Origin: Syntrophaceae bacterium UBA3084
GTDB lineage: Bacteria > Desulfobacterota > Syntrophia > Syntrophales > UBA6807
DNA: 19,758 nt
Reading direction: 5' to 3'
NCBI GenBank assembly: GCA_002367335.1
Contig: DFBI01000078.1
Coordinates: 945 to 20,702, forward strand
The notes beneath the pieces were generated by a model, which saw nothing but the letters and a program-made list of their open reading frames with translations, made no database searches and was not told the DNA's origin. Shown here one piece after another: positions 7,160 through 15,410 of this stretch; positions within the stretch are counted from its first letter, which is position 1, and each line of letters starts with the position of its first letter. Position numbers and translations under genes: made by a program.

Positions 7160-10100
7160 TGAGATTATCGAGCTAAATGATTACTTTCAACCGGCTTATG
7201 ATTTAACGAATGAAACCGGTAATTATTGGGAACAGTTTATCACGAACGATAAATTTTTTGATGTCTTACGAGGGGTGTTAAGTTCCCTGGAGGGGCAGCG
7301 TCCAGATGAACGAAAGTCAATCTGGTTGCAAGGCACTTATGGGACAGGGAAAAGCCACGCAACTGCTGTTATAAAACATCTCTTGTTTGATCCCGAGATC
7401 GAGACAGGAGAATTTATTGGAAATTTCGGGGACACACAATTGAAATCCAGGATACTTAGTCTTCGTGATAAATTGCGGGTCTTTCCGGTAATATTAAAAG
7501 GAACGTCTAACATTACGGACAATAGAACTTTTGCTCTCGTAATCGAAAGAGCAGTCAAAAGTGCCCTGAAACAAAATAATATAGAGATCAACACCAAAAG
7601 CGATTTTGAAAAAATGATTTATCAAATTTCGACAAATCCCGGGTATATCAATTGGGAAAGTGTCATTCAAGAATACCCGCAAATAAATATGTTTGTGAAA
7701 GATAAAGAGGATTTATTAAAGAAGCTAAAAAATGAAGATTTGGATATCTTGAAAAATTTAGAGGAACTGTCTTCTGTTGTTGGCATTCATTTTTCGTACA
7801 GTGAGATTACCAATTGGTTAAAGGAAGTCATAGAAGAATTGAGGGAGCAAGGTAAAGCTGACAACTTAATGATTTACTGGGATGAATTTACCTCTGTGCT
7901 TGAACTTCCAAACAGCGGCATTTTATTAACCGAATTACAAAATATTGCTGATCTATCCGTAAATAAAGGTGTCTATCTTTTTATGGTCAGCCATCGTAAC
8001 CCATCGCAGGCAAACATTACAAAGGACGACATGGAAAAAGTCCTCGGCAGGTTTAGGATGCTTGATTATTCGATGGAACCTATCACTACATACCATATAG
8101 TCGGCGCTGCGATTAAAAAAAAGGATAAATCAACGTGGGAATCGTTAAAAGACGAAAAATCATCTGTTATGGATGATTTGATAAGAAGGATAGTTGGCAC
8201 TGAAGAAGGCATTAGGGATTATACGCTACTCGAAAACCTTTTCCCAATTCATCCATATACAGCCTACCTTTCCACCTTTATTGTAAGAAATATTGGCTCA
8301 ACCGAACGGAGTATTTTTGAATTTCTCTATGATGAAAAGAGAGGTTTCAGCAAGTTTATCAAAGAAAATCCGTCGGGTGTTAACGGTGTATTTCTCACTG
8401 TCGATTATCTTTGGGACTTTTTTATGGAAGAATTTGAAAGAATTGATTACCAGAGATTTTCATCTATTCTGGATAAGTATAAACTACACATACAGACTGT
8501 TGAAGAGGAAAACCGACTTTACAGCGCCATCTTCAAAGGCGTGCTTCTATTAAACATACAATACAAGATGGTGAAGGTGGCTGAGGCAAGGGATACTTTA
8601 GTTGCTCCAAGTGTGACTAACATCAAATCTATGTACTGGGGAACGGAGTATGAAAATGACATTGAAGCAGCCTTGAATTATTTTGATTCCAAGCAAATTA
8701 TTTCCAAAGATCCGGATAATCTTTTCCTGGTTTCATCTTCCAGTCTGCCATTTAAAGAAGTTGAAAAGGAAAAAGAAGGCTTGAAAGGGCTTTACGATCA
8801 GATAGATAAAATCCTATCAAAAGAGCAAGTTAGAGAAATACACGATACATTTACCAATTCTGTTCTCAGAAAAACTGAATTAAAGATTTTTGATGCCTCT
8901 CTAAATGAATATTTACTGAAAAATAGGTTAAAGAAAGCTTTCGTAGAAGATTATGCGCTTCACATAGTTGTGTTAATTGCGAAAAATATTCAAGAACGAG
9001 AACAGATCAAAATGACCGTTAAAAATATTTTGAAAGATACGGAGTTTAACAATATTGTCTTTATTCTGCTTGAAGAACTCTTTGGTGAGGATATTTTCAA
9101 CCAATTTGTCGATTATCAAGCACGAGCAACTATTGCAGATAGACACAACTATACTGAAGAACGGATCTCAAATGAAGATTACGCCAGGAAAGTTTTGGAT
9201 AGATGGATTCATTTAATTAAATCTGGCTATGCTGAATGGTCTTTAAGTGGAAAGCGAGAAATTGGAAGCTTCACTGAAGAAAACAATGGTAAATGCTTAG
9301 TCAAAGATTTTAGCGAACTTGTTAACGAAAGATTATCGGCTAAAATATTTAGCTCAGGATTAGAAGTGCTAAAAGAAGCAAAGAAAAATAATAATGTTTG
9401 GACAGAGAAAATGGCAAAAGTATCAGCCAAGAACTTTCTCTTTGCTAACAACAGGGATTTTATTGAAACTAAAACGTCTTCTGGGCCTGAACGGTACACA
9501 AGAGAAATTATAAAAGATAATTTCGGTGAGTATATTGTTGATGAAGGCTTACAATTCAAAAAAGAAGTCGATGTGAATCATCCTATTGTCAAAATGAATA
9601 GCGAGATTCAAAAGATAATCAACGGGAAAAAGAATTCAGGTGTTTTCAATCTTGGCGATACCTTGAAATTCCTAACAAAACCGCCTTTTGGTTTATATCC
9701 CAATATGCTTCATCTTGCGACATTGGGATTTTTGATGAGGGCTTATGTTGGGAAATTGTACGAGTCGGGAAGAGGAAAACCGATCGAAAAAGAGATTATG
9801 TGGGACAAAATACTCGATCTATTCAAATATTGGGAGAGTAAAAAAGCTTCAAATAAATTAGAAGTAAGATTAGGGACAGCAGAAGAAAAGAAATTGATTA
9901 CCGCGTTAACAGTTGTTTTTAATTTACAGAATATTGAAAGTTTAAGTGATTTAAGATGGGGAATTAGAAACTGGATAAAAGAATCTGATTATCCTTTGTG
10001 GGTGTTCAAATTATCTGAAAATACAAATGATGGAATTAAGTTAAGCATTGATAAAATCATCGATTTAATCGAGTCAATGGATACTGAAATTTCTCAGTCT

Positions 10101-10562
10101 GATATAAAAGGTGTATTGGATGCCGTTAAAGTTGTAGAAACCGACTTGAAATTTTTTGTTTTTAAAAAGGAAAGAAGTCGTGCGCTGTTTGTTGCTTGGT
10201 TAAAGGGTATCGAAAATATTCATATTGAAGATGAAGAAATAGATGGAGTGATTTCATATACCAGGCACAACATGCCGGAAGAAATCGGGGTCGCTTCCTG
10301 GAAAAAGGATAATGTAAGGGAAAAAGTGAAAGACTGGTATATAGAAAAATCAAAACCACAACCTGAACAAACATATCAAAACGAGGATGGAGATCGGGGC
10401 TATACTGATGGTTCTATGCCTGCACATAGCGAGATATCGGAACGTAGAAGAACGATGGTAATCGAAAAAATTGAAGCTTACCGGGGTGACTGGAAGTCTG
10501 TTTTGAAGAAAGTAGTTAAGGAGCATGATGAAATTGTAAGTATTTTAGAGAAATATTTATGA
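7143..10562 (+). CDS. brxC: BrxC/PglY: large BREX P-loop ATPase
   Basis: 1139 aa, close to the ~1200 aa usual for BrxC/PglY. It starts at TTG, supported by a perfect AGGAGG 6 nt upstream, and overlaps the preceding gene by 17 bp. Seen: N-terminal 'YFQPAYDLTNETGNYWEQFI', typical of the family; Walker A GTYGTGKSH at 64-72 preceded by KSIWLQ; Walker B LMIYWDEFT at 242-250 (D247, E248); then a conserved VSHRNPSQ segment and a long, mostly helical C-terminal part. Known: BrxC is an essential BREX core ATPase required for phage exclusion, thought to work with PglZ and the modification component on DNA. In type 4 its partner would be BrxP rather than PglX, which is inference from context. The protein is soluble, with no signal peptide. 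Family assignment is confident. Confidence 0.92.
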   Translation: MDIKYNEIIELNDYFQPAYDLTNETGNYWEQFITNDKFFDVLRGVLSSLEGQRPDERKSIWLQGTYGTGKSHATAVIKHLLFDPEIETGEFIGNFGDTQLKSRILSLRDKLRVFPVILKGTSNITDNRTFALVIERAVKSALKQNNIEINTKSDFEKMIYQISTNPGYINWESVIQEYPQINMFVKDKEDLLKKLKNEDLDILKNLEELSSVVGIHFSYSEITNWLKEVIEELREQGKADNLMIYWDEFTSVLELPNSGILLTELQNIADLSVNKGVYLFMVSHRNPSQANITKDDMEKVLGRFRMLDYSMEPITTYHIVGAAIKKKDKSTWESLKDEKSSVMDDLIRRIVGTEEGIRDYTLLENLFPIHPYTAYLSTFIVRNIGSTERSIFEFLYDEKRGFSKFIKENPSGVNGVFLTVDYLWDFFMEEFERIDYQRFSSILDKYKLHIQTVEEENRLYSAIFKGVLLLNIQYKMVKVAEARDTLVAPSVTNIKSMYWGTEYENDIEAALNYFDSKQIISKDPDNLFLVSSSSLPFKEVEKEKEGLKGLYDQIDKILSKEQVREIHDTFTNSVLRKTELKIFDASLNEYLLKNRLKKAFVEDYALHIVVLIAKNIQEREQIKMTVKNILKDTEFNNIVFILLEELFGEDIFNQFVDYQARATIADRHNYTEERISNEDYARKVLDRWIHLIKSGYAEWSLSGKREIGSFTEENNGKCLVKDFSELVNERLSAKIFSSGLEVLKEAKKNNNVWTEKMAKVSAKNFLFANNRDFIETKTSSGPERYTREIIKDNFGEYIVDEGLQFKKEVDVNHPIVKMNSEIQKIINGKKNSGVFNLGDTLKFLTKPPFGLYPNMLHLATLGFLMRAYVGKLYESGRGKPIEKEIMWDKILDLFKYWESKKASNKLEVRLGTAEEKKLITALTVVFNLQNIESLSDLRWGIRNWIKESDYPLWVFKLSENTNDGIKLSIDKIIDLIESMDTEISQSDIKGVLDAVKVVETDLKFFVFKKERSRALFVAWLKGIENIHIEDEEIDGVISYTRHNMPEEIGVASWKKDNVREKVKDWYIEKSKPQPEQTYQNEDGDRGYTDGSMPAHSEISERRRTMVIEKIEAYRGDWKSVLKKVVKEHDEIVSILEKYL

Positions 10563-10662
10563 TGTAATAACGTTGTGAAGGTTTACTGCAGTTACTATTC
10601 TCAAACCTTGCCAAAATACTGAGCATAAATTCCATACGATTAATTTTGTGTGGGGGAATGAT
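10563..10662 (+). promoter_or_regulatory. 100-bp spacer between brxC and pglZ with an inverted repeat
   Basis: This is the only real gap in an otherwise overlapping operon. It holds AAGGTTT (10578-10584) and its complement AAACCTT (10603-10609), separated by 18 nt: a weak hairpin or operator. GGGGG at 10652-10656 sits 6 nt before ATG 10663 and looks like the pglZ ribosome-binding site. No convincing promoter was found. Confidence 0.35.
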
Positions 10663-13032
10663 ATGATCAAAAGTTTTAATTCAATAGAAGAATTGTTGCA
10701 GGCAATTGATATAGATAAAAAAGCCGGTTCACCGAGCGCGCAACGATACCCGCTTAGATTGATATTTCTGAATAATTTCGATTCCTTTAAAGCCATAATT
10801 TCCTATTTACTAGATCGCGAAGTAACGACCTTACAATTAAAAACCCTATTACCTCACAATGATGGATGGTTTACTTTAGACAATGTTCTTGATAGCGTAA
10901 AGCTTCTCAGGAAAGATACCGTCGTTGTTCCATTTTCTGAGATGTTGAGGTTTTTCCCTGCAATAGAGTTTAATGCAATCATTACCAGTCTATTTGAAAT
11001 AGAAAACAGCAGCATAAATTATTTTAGGAGAATCTACATTCCTTTAGTTGGGCTGAAGGAAAGATTTGAAAAAGATTTTCTAAGGACTTTTCATCGCAAA
11101 GATAATTGGGCTCCAATTTGGAACCTGGAAGAGCGACTTCATAAGAAAATTAGGATTTATCAAATTGCCTATAATATAGACTTTGAAGCATGCTCAGTTC
11201 CAAAGGATTTTAAAACAATAAATAGCACCTCAGATTGGTTGGAACTATGGAGACAGGATAATCTTGATAATGTCATATGCAAGTCTAAATCGATGGCATA
11301 TTTATATGAAAAATTTCTTCCAGATGCCATTTTCCTTTTGGAAAAAATAAACAATCAAAAAGATTACTCAGAGAAAATTGTTGGCCTGAAAATCCCGATT
11401 GAGTACAAAGAATCAGATACACCTTTTTGGGATACCTTAATAAACGAGGTAAGTGAAGGTGATGATTCATCTTTGTTGGATTTTCAACGTCTTGTTAATC
11501 ACCACTTTAATGTAAAAAACTTTAATACCATATCCACTATAGGGTTATTAAGGCTTTGGTTTCAGCATAAAGATAAATACAGCCGATGGCTTTTAAGAAA
11601 TTGGGTCATAACTCAGGATAATTTAAATAAGAATTATGTCTTTAAAGTTATGTCTGATATAAAAGCTTACACGGACGATGAATTGATAGATCAGATCTGG
11701 CTAAAAATATTCGATAGTATCTCTGTCAAAAAGGATATTTTTACTGAGAGAAGATCCTGTCTGAAACTCATCCATAAAGACTTAAAACTTCCCTCCCATC
11801 AGATCGAGAAAAAACTGCAGGATAAGCTTAATTCTATATGTGATGATTCAATAGAAAATCAGTCTAATTATTTAACCAATATTTCATTTGCGGAAAGAAA
11901 ATATATTATTGAATCATTTAAAAATTGTAACGAAGATGACCGAAGTAACCACCTAGAAATTATTAGAGAAATATATCCAGAGCTTTTTTACTATTTAAAA
12001 TGGGATATTACCGTAAATAATGAAAAATTAGAAAAGTGGATAACGGAGTATTTCCGAGAGTATAACGAATCAAAACTATTGGATCAACGGTCTGATAAAT
12101 TATTAAACATTCTTAATGAAAAAAACAAAGACGTTCAAAGTTTCTATGACTGGTATTATAAAATAGAGAATTTCCCGGACCTTGGTGATGCTTGTGTCAT
12201 TTGGATTGATGGATTAGGTGCTGAATGGCTTCCTCTGATTGAATACCTAATCAACAAACACGGCAAGGAAAAGAATAAATATGTGGCAGAAAAATACATA
12301 AAGAAGGCTAATTTACCAACTGTAACGGAATGTAACCGCTTTGATAATGCTGTTCACATCTTAGAATTGGATAAATACATCCATGATGAGAATCCATATA
12401 AATATCCTGATGATTTGATAAAACAGATCGAGTTGATCGAACGTTTTATTAAAAGGGAAATAGTTGAGAGAAGTGATGAAAATATCATCATTGTATCAGA
12501 TCACGGATTTACCTTCCTTGCCCAAAAAAAGTTTGGAAATTATAAGAAATTTGATTTTTCTGAATCCAACCATGAAGGCAGGTGTATGTGGACAGAGAGA
12601 GATTATCAAGATGATTCAGAATTCTTACTATATAAAGATACAAAAGCGTTAATAGCCTTAAAACATACTTCCTTATATAAGACTCCTTATCGTGAAGTTC
12701 ATGGTGGAGCTACTCCTGAAGAAGTTTTGGTCCCATGTATTGTAATTTCAAAAATTGATGAGAGGGTTGCGTATAATGTGAAATTGTTGACAAAAGAGAT
12801 TTCCGTTAGGAATCCGCTTGTAAATATTGAAATAGAACCATTACCAGCCACCCCACCTGTTTTGGTTTGGAAAGGCAAAGATATGCCACTTGAAAAGAAA
12901 AATGATAAATGGTGTGTGAAATTGACAGGGTTTAAAGCAGGCAAGTATGAGTTTGAATTGAATGTTCATAGTCAGAAGTTTGATGTAGCGATAACAATTG
13001 AAGGCGGTTTTAAAGAAAAGGATTTGATATGA
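10663..13032 (+). CDS. pglZ: PglZ: alkaline-phosphatase-superfamily BREX core protein
   Basis: 789 aa from ATG 10663, chosen over the in-frame GTG at 10648 because the GGGGG motif fits the ATG. The N-terminal ~500 residues are a poorly conserved helical region. The PglZ domain follows: VIWIDGLGAEWLPLIEYL with metal-binding Asp516, then LPTVTECNRF, VSDHGFT (Asp613, His614) and REVHGGATPEEVLVPCI (His680). These are the metal-site elements of the alkaline-phosphatase fold. Residues ~700-789 look like a small beta-rich C-terminal domain. Known: PglZ is the one protein shared by all BREX types and is needed for both host DNA marking and exclusion; its enzymatic substrate is not settled. Stop and brxL start overlap as ATGA (13029-13032), implying coupled translation. 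Confidence 0.92.
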   Translation: MIKSFNSIEELLQAIDIDKKAGSPSAQRYPLRLIFLNNFDSFKAIISYLLDREVTTLQLKTLLPHNDGWFTLDNVLDSVKLLRKDTVVVPFSEMLRFFPAIEFNAIITSLFEIENSSINYFRRIYIPLVGLKERFEKDFLRTFHRKDNWAPIWNLEERLHKKIRIYQIAYNIDFEACSVPKDFKTINSTSDWLELWRQDNLDNVICKSKSMAYLYEKFLPDAIFLLEKINNQKDYSEKIVGLKIPIEYKESDTPFWDTLINEVSEGDDSSLLDFQRLVNHHFNVKNFNTISTIGLLRLWFQHKDKYSRWLLRNWVITQDNLNKNYVFKVMSDIKAYTDDELIDQIWLKIFDSISVKKDIFTERRSCLKLIHKDLKLPSHQIEKKLQDKLNSICDDSIENQSNYLTNISFAERKYIIESFKNCNEDDRSNHLEIIREIYPELFYYLKWDITVNNEKLEKWITEYFREYNESKLLDQRSDKLLNILNEKNKDVQSFYDWYYKIENFPDLGDACVIWIDGLGAEWLPLIEYLINKHGKEKNKYVAEKYIKKANLPTVTECNRFDNAVHILELDKYIHDENPYKYPDDLIKQIELIERFIKREIVERSDENIIIVSDHGFTFLAQKKFGNYKKFDFSESNHEGRCMWTERDYQDDSEFLLYKDTKALIALKHTSLYKTPYREVHGGATPEEVLVPCIVISKIDERVAYNVKLLTKEISVRNPLVNIEIEPLPATPPVLVWKGKDMPLEKKNDKWCVKLTGFKAGKYEFELNVHSQKFDVAITIEGGFKEKDLI

Positions 13033-14468
13033 ATCAATTAGACGAAAAAATTAAGAATTCCTTTCCAGATGAATCTGTATATAAGATCCCTAAGAGATAT
13101 AGTGTTTTTTCCGGAAGAAATCTACCCTCTTTTATCAAAGATTGGCTTATTCGTAAGTATACCGATGAAAAAGGTGATCTGGACACACATGGATTACTTT
13201 TATTTTTAGACGAGCATATCGCGCATAAAAACAGCGATATAAAAAATAGAATTAGAACACACAGTGAAGAAATAACGATACTAACAAGATTTATTGTAGA
13301 AACAGATATATTAAAAAATGTGCTTAAATTTTCTATCCCTGATCTTGGGATAAAGAATAATGAAGGCAAGATTCCTGATTATGTGGCTAAAAAACATAAG
13401 GAGTTGAAGGATGGTGAAATTTGGGGTGTCATCAGATTAGTTTACATTCCTCCCGAAGGTAAGAACAGGGGTGCAATTGAACTTATAGACTTTAAACCAT
13501 TTAAGCCTTATGACGTCAATATTGATTATTTCCGAAGTGTTAGGAAAGATTTTTCTCTGGAAGAATGGGTGAATTTGTTAATTCGCTCAATGGAATACAA
13601 TGCTAACGGTTTTGAAAATCTTACACAAAAGCTACTTTTCATTAGTCGGTTATTGGTTTTTGTTGAGCCTAATCTTAATATAATTGAGCTTGCACCCAAA
13701 GGAACTGGCAAATCTTATGTTTTTGGAAATATAAGTAAATACGGATGGCTAATCAGTGGTGGAACGGTAACAAGAGCAAAACTATTTTATGACGTTTCAA
13801 GAAAAGCTGCCGGTATCATAAGTCATTATGATTTTGTCTCTATGGATGAAATCGAAACAATTAAGTTTGCTGATGAGAATGAACTACAAGGTGCATTAAA
13901 AAATTACTTGGAGAATGGCGTTTTTACGGTTGCAAATTATAGAGGCACATCTTCATCCGGTTTAATGTTGCTTGGCAATATTGTTCTATCAAGTACTATG
14001 CAGCCAATTCATACTAAATATTTTTCGGGCTTACCGCCTTTTTTCCAATCTTCTGCTTTATTGGATCGGTTCCATGGTTTTATAGAAGGCTGGAGATTGC
14101 AAAGAGTTCATGAAGATTTAAAGGTTAATGGTTATACTCTAAATGTTGAATATTTCTCTGAAATCTTACATTCGTTGAGAGAAACCTCGAATTATTCTTA
14201 TATCGTTGGCGAACTATTACAGATTCCTCAAAAAGCCGATACAAGAGATACAACTGCGATTAAAAAGCTCTCATCTGCTTATTTAAAATTACTCTTTCCG
14301 CATGTAGAAAAACCGAGTGATATTAGTAGAGAAGATTTCTATAATTTCTGTCTTAAGCCGGCTCTGGAAAAACGAGGGATCATTAGAAAGCAAATTTCTT
14401 TAATTGATAGTGAATTTAGTGAAGATTTACCTTCGATAGAAGTGAAGAATAGCAAGTATTTTAATTAG
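13029..14468 (+). CDS. brxL: BrxL: short (type 4) AAA+ BREX protein lacking a visible Lon protease domain
   Basis: 479 aa, with ATG overlapping the pglZ stop by 4 bp. Seen: an N-terminal domain (1-~200) with the family-typical SGRNLPSFIKDWLI; Walker A ELAPKGTGKSYVFGNIS with the loop at 222-229; SGGTVTRAKLFYD (243-255); Walker B-like DFVSMDEIETIKF (268-280, D273/E274); and the downstream GALKNYLENG, ANYRGTSSSGLMLLGNIVLSS segments. Type 1 BrxL is ~660-680 aa and ends in a Lon-like module. Here the sequence stops ~200 residues earlier and I see no Ser-Lys protease motif, so this is the short form expected in type 4 BREX. Known: type 1 BrxL forms a DNA-binding AAA+ barrel. Proteolysis by this version is doubtful. 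Confidence 0.88.
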   Translation: MNQLDEKIKNSFPDESVYKIPKRYSVFSGRNLPSFIKDWLIRKYTDEKGDLDTHGLLLFLDEHIAHKNSDIKNRIRTHSEEITILTRFIVETDILKNVLKFSIPDLGIKNNEGKIPDYVAKKHKELKDGEIWGVIRLVYIPPEGKNRGAIELIDFKPFKPYDVNIDYFRSVRKDFSLEEWVNLLIRSMEYNANGFENLTQKLLFISRLLVFVEPNLNIIELAPKGTGKSYVFGNISKYGWLISGGTVTRAKLFYDVSRKAAGIISHYDFVSMDEIETIKFADENELQGALKNYLENGVFTVANYRGTSSSGLMLLGNIVLSSTMQPIHTKYFSGLPPFFQSSALLDRFHGFIEGWRLQRVHEDLKVNGYTLNVEYFSEILHSLRETSNYSYIVGELLQIPQKADTRDTTAIKKLSSAYLKLLFPHVEKPSDISREDFYNFCLKPALEKRGIIRKQISLIDSEFSEDLPSIEVKNSKYFN

Positions 14469-14480
14469 CTTGTCGTCTTG

Positions 14481-14509
14481 CGACGTGTTTCGGAACGTCG
14501 GAACGTGTC
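14481..14509. repeat. Tandem 8-bp repeat and small dyad after brxL
   Basis: TCGGAACG occurs twice in direct succession (14490-14497, 14498-14505). The first copy is embedded in the dyad CGACGT (14481-14486) / ACGTCG (14495-14500). Next, GTGTC (14505-14509) and GACAC (14521-14525) bracket an A-rich 11 nt. The layout resembles a decayed transposon end, but no transposase is nearby. Confidence 0.4.
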
Positions 14510-14542
14510 AATGAAAATGAGACACCCCCATCAATAATCTAG

Positions 14543-14575
14543 ACCATCACCGAATCACTTTCATTCGGCGATGGT
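14543..14575. terminator. Probable terminator of the BREX operon
   Basis: Long hairpin ACCATCACCGAAT (14543-14555) / ATTCGGCGATGGT (14563-14575) with one A-C mismatch and a 7-nt loop, 75 bp after the brxL stop. It is followed by TTGTT, a weak T-tract. It is also the first strong structure beyond the decayed intron's 3' end on the other strand, so it could equally belong to that element's target site. Confidence 0.5.
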
Positions 14576-14584
14576 TTGTTAATC

Positions 14585-14790
14585 CAGACAGCCTCTGGTA
14601 ATGCCATCGGTTTCGGAATCGTAGTAGAGTAGAGAACTGGCATTGCCTGCTTTAGGCGAGCTTATCTGTTTCCGCCCCTTTCGTCTGGCGGTGCCTAAAT
14701 AGCTATGCCATGGTTGTTTTGCCAATCCTCCCTCATCCAACCGTGCATGCGGTTTTCCCGCACACGGCTTTCCGATGTTCTTCACTGCAA
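14585..14790 (-). mobile_element. 3' remnant of a group II intron (domain V and downstream)
   Basis: Read on the minus strand, 14769 to 14739 gives AGCCGTG-TGCGG, a GAAAA loop, CCGCA, a two-base TG bulge and CACGGTT. This matches the catalytic domain V fold of bacterial group II introns: an AGC triad at the 5' side, a GNRA-like loop and a 2-nt bulge. Downstream on the same strand there is a possible domain VI stem region, then a TCTACTCTAC motif at about 14624-14633, as found near bacterial intron 3' ends. The open frames covering this region are typical spurious ORFs of such intron ends. No reverse transcriptase is present upstream (14790-15100), so the intron is truncated and not mobile by itself. 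Boundaries are approximate. Confidence 0.6.
14739..14769 (-). ncRNA. Group II intron domain V hairpin
   Basis: Lower stem AGCCGTG/CACGGTT (7 bp with one G-T pair), two-base bulge TG on the 3' side, upper stem TGCGG/CCGCA (5 bp) and an A-rich GAAAA loop. Length and bulge position agree with domain V. It is seen directly; intron identity follows from the known domain V consensus. Confidence 0.65.
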
Positions 14791-15167
14791 GACATGCGCC
14801 CTTGCTTGGCCTTGCGGTAAAGCTTCCTCTGTAGTCGCAAATTCGGAGGACACCCTACTAATTTCGGCAATGCAATATCTAAAATGGAGAATGGAGGATT
14901 ACATCTTAAATATTAAGTAATGATATTACGGCTGTTTAGCTTAAATAGTGAATATTTAATATGCGACTCAACAAAACCACAAGGGGCGGGGAACATAACC
15001 CTTCCTATATTTAAAAAGGCGGATATCATTACAAAGATAATGATATCCATGTCCGCTCAATAACTTATTCTGTGCCTCCAAAAAAAGCTATTGCAATTCT
15101 ATTCCATTAAATGTATAGCCATTGTAGATACATTTTCAGGGTAGTCCTTTTCAAAGGGAGGTAAAAT
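14790..15167. other. Gene-free stretch before mazEF with repeated TAATGATAT motif
   Basis: No gene is seen. It contains three copies of TAATGATAT or its complement: one at 14918-14926, and a perfect 11-bp inverted repeat GGATATCATTA (15021-15031) / TAATGATATCC (15038-15048) with a 6-nt loop. The hairpin might terminate minus-strand transcripts or bind a regulator. The mazEF promoter and operator candidates lie at its right end. Confidence 0.5.
15091..15135 (+). promoter_or_regulatory. Candidate mazEF promoter with overlapping operator palindrome
   Basis: -35 TTGCAA (15091-15096) and -10 TATAGC (15114-15119), 17 nt apart. The -10 is embedded in an 8-bp inverted repeat AAATGTAT (15109-15116) / ATACATTT (15128-15135) with an 11-nt spacer. 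AbrB-fold antitoxins such as MazE repress their own operon by binding such dyads, so this is a sensible autoregulatory site. Inferred from sequence only. Confidence 0.5.
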
Positions 15168-15410
15168 ATGCAAACTCAAATTAAAAAATGGGGCAACAGC
15201 CTTGCATTACGAATCCCGAAATCTTTCGCATTGAATGCAAACCTAAGGCAAAATGAGTTGGTTGATTTATCCATCGACAAGGAAAGAATTGTTATTACTC
15301 CAATCGGCGGAAAAGAATATTCGCTCGATGAACTTTTAAAACATGTCAATGAAAGCAACCTTCACGGAGAGTTCGATACCGGAGCATCGGTAGGAAAAGA
15401 AATTTGGTAA
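15168..15410 (+). CDS. mazE: MazE-like antitoxin (AbrB/SpoVT fold)
   Basis: 80 aa; ATG preceded by GGGAGG 7 nt upstream. The N-terminal half, MQTQIKKWGNSLALRIPKSF then a segment ending VDLSIDKERIVITPI, is the swapped-hairpin AbrB DNA-binding domain of the MazE/PemI family: 'KWGNSLALRIP' is close to diagnostic. The acidic C-terminal tail (residues ~52-80, EYSLDELLKHVNESNLHGEF) is the part expected to wrap around and inhibit MazF. Its stop TAA overlaps the mazF ATG (TAATG), the usual coupled antitoxin-first arrangement. It should repress its own promoter through the upstream palindrome, alone or with MazF. Confidence 0.93.
   Translation: MQTQIKKWGNSLALRIPKSFALNANLRQNELVDLSIDKERIVITPIGGKEYSLDELLKHVNESNLHGEFDTGASVGKEIW

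Noticed and set aside
4549..9559. Several minus-strand frames of 60-110 codons within the BREX genes
   Set aside because: They are shadows of strongly recognisable plus-strand genes with intact motifs.
14579..14785. 68-codon minus-strand frame
   Set aside because: It lies exactly over the group II intron domain V and 3' end; the translation is a by-product of structured RNA sequence.
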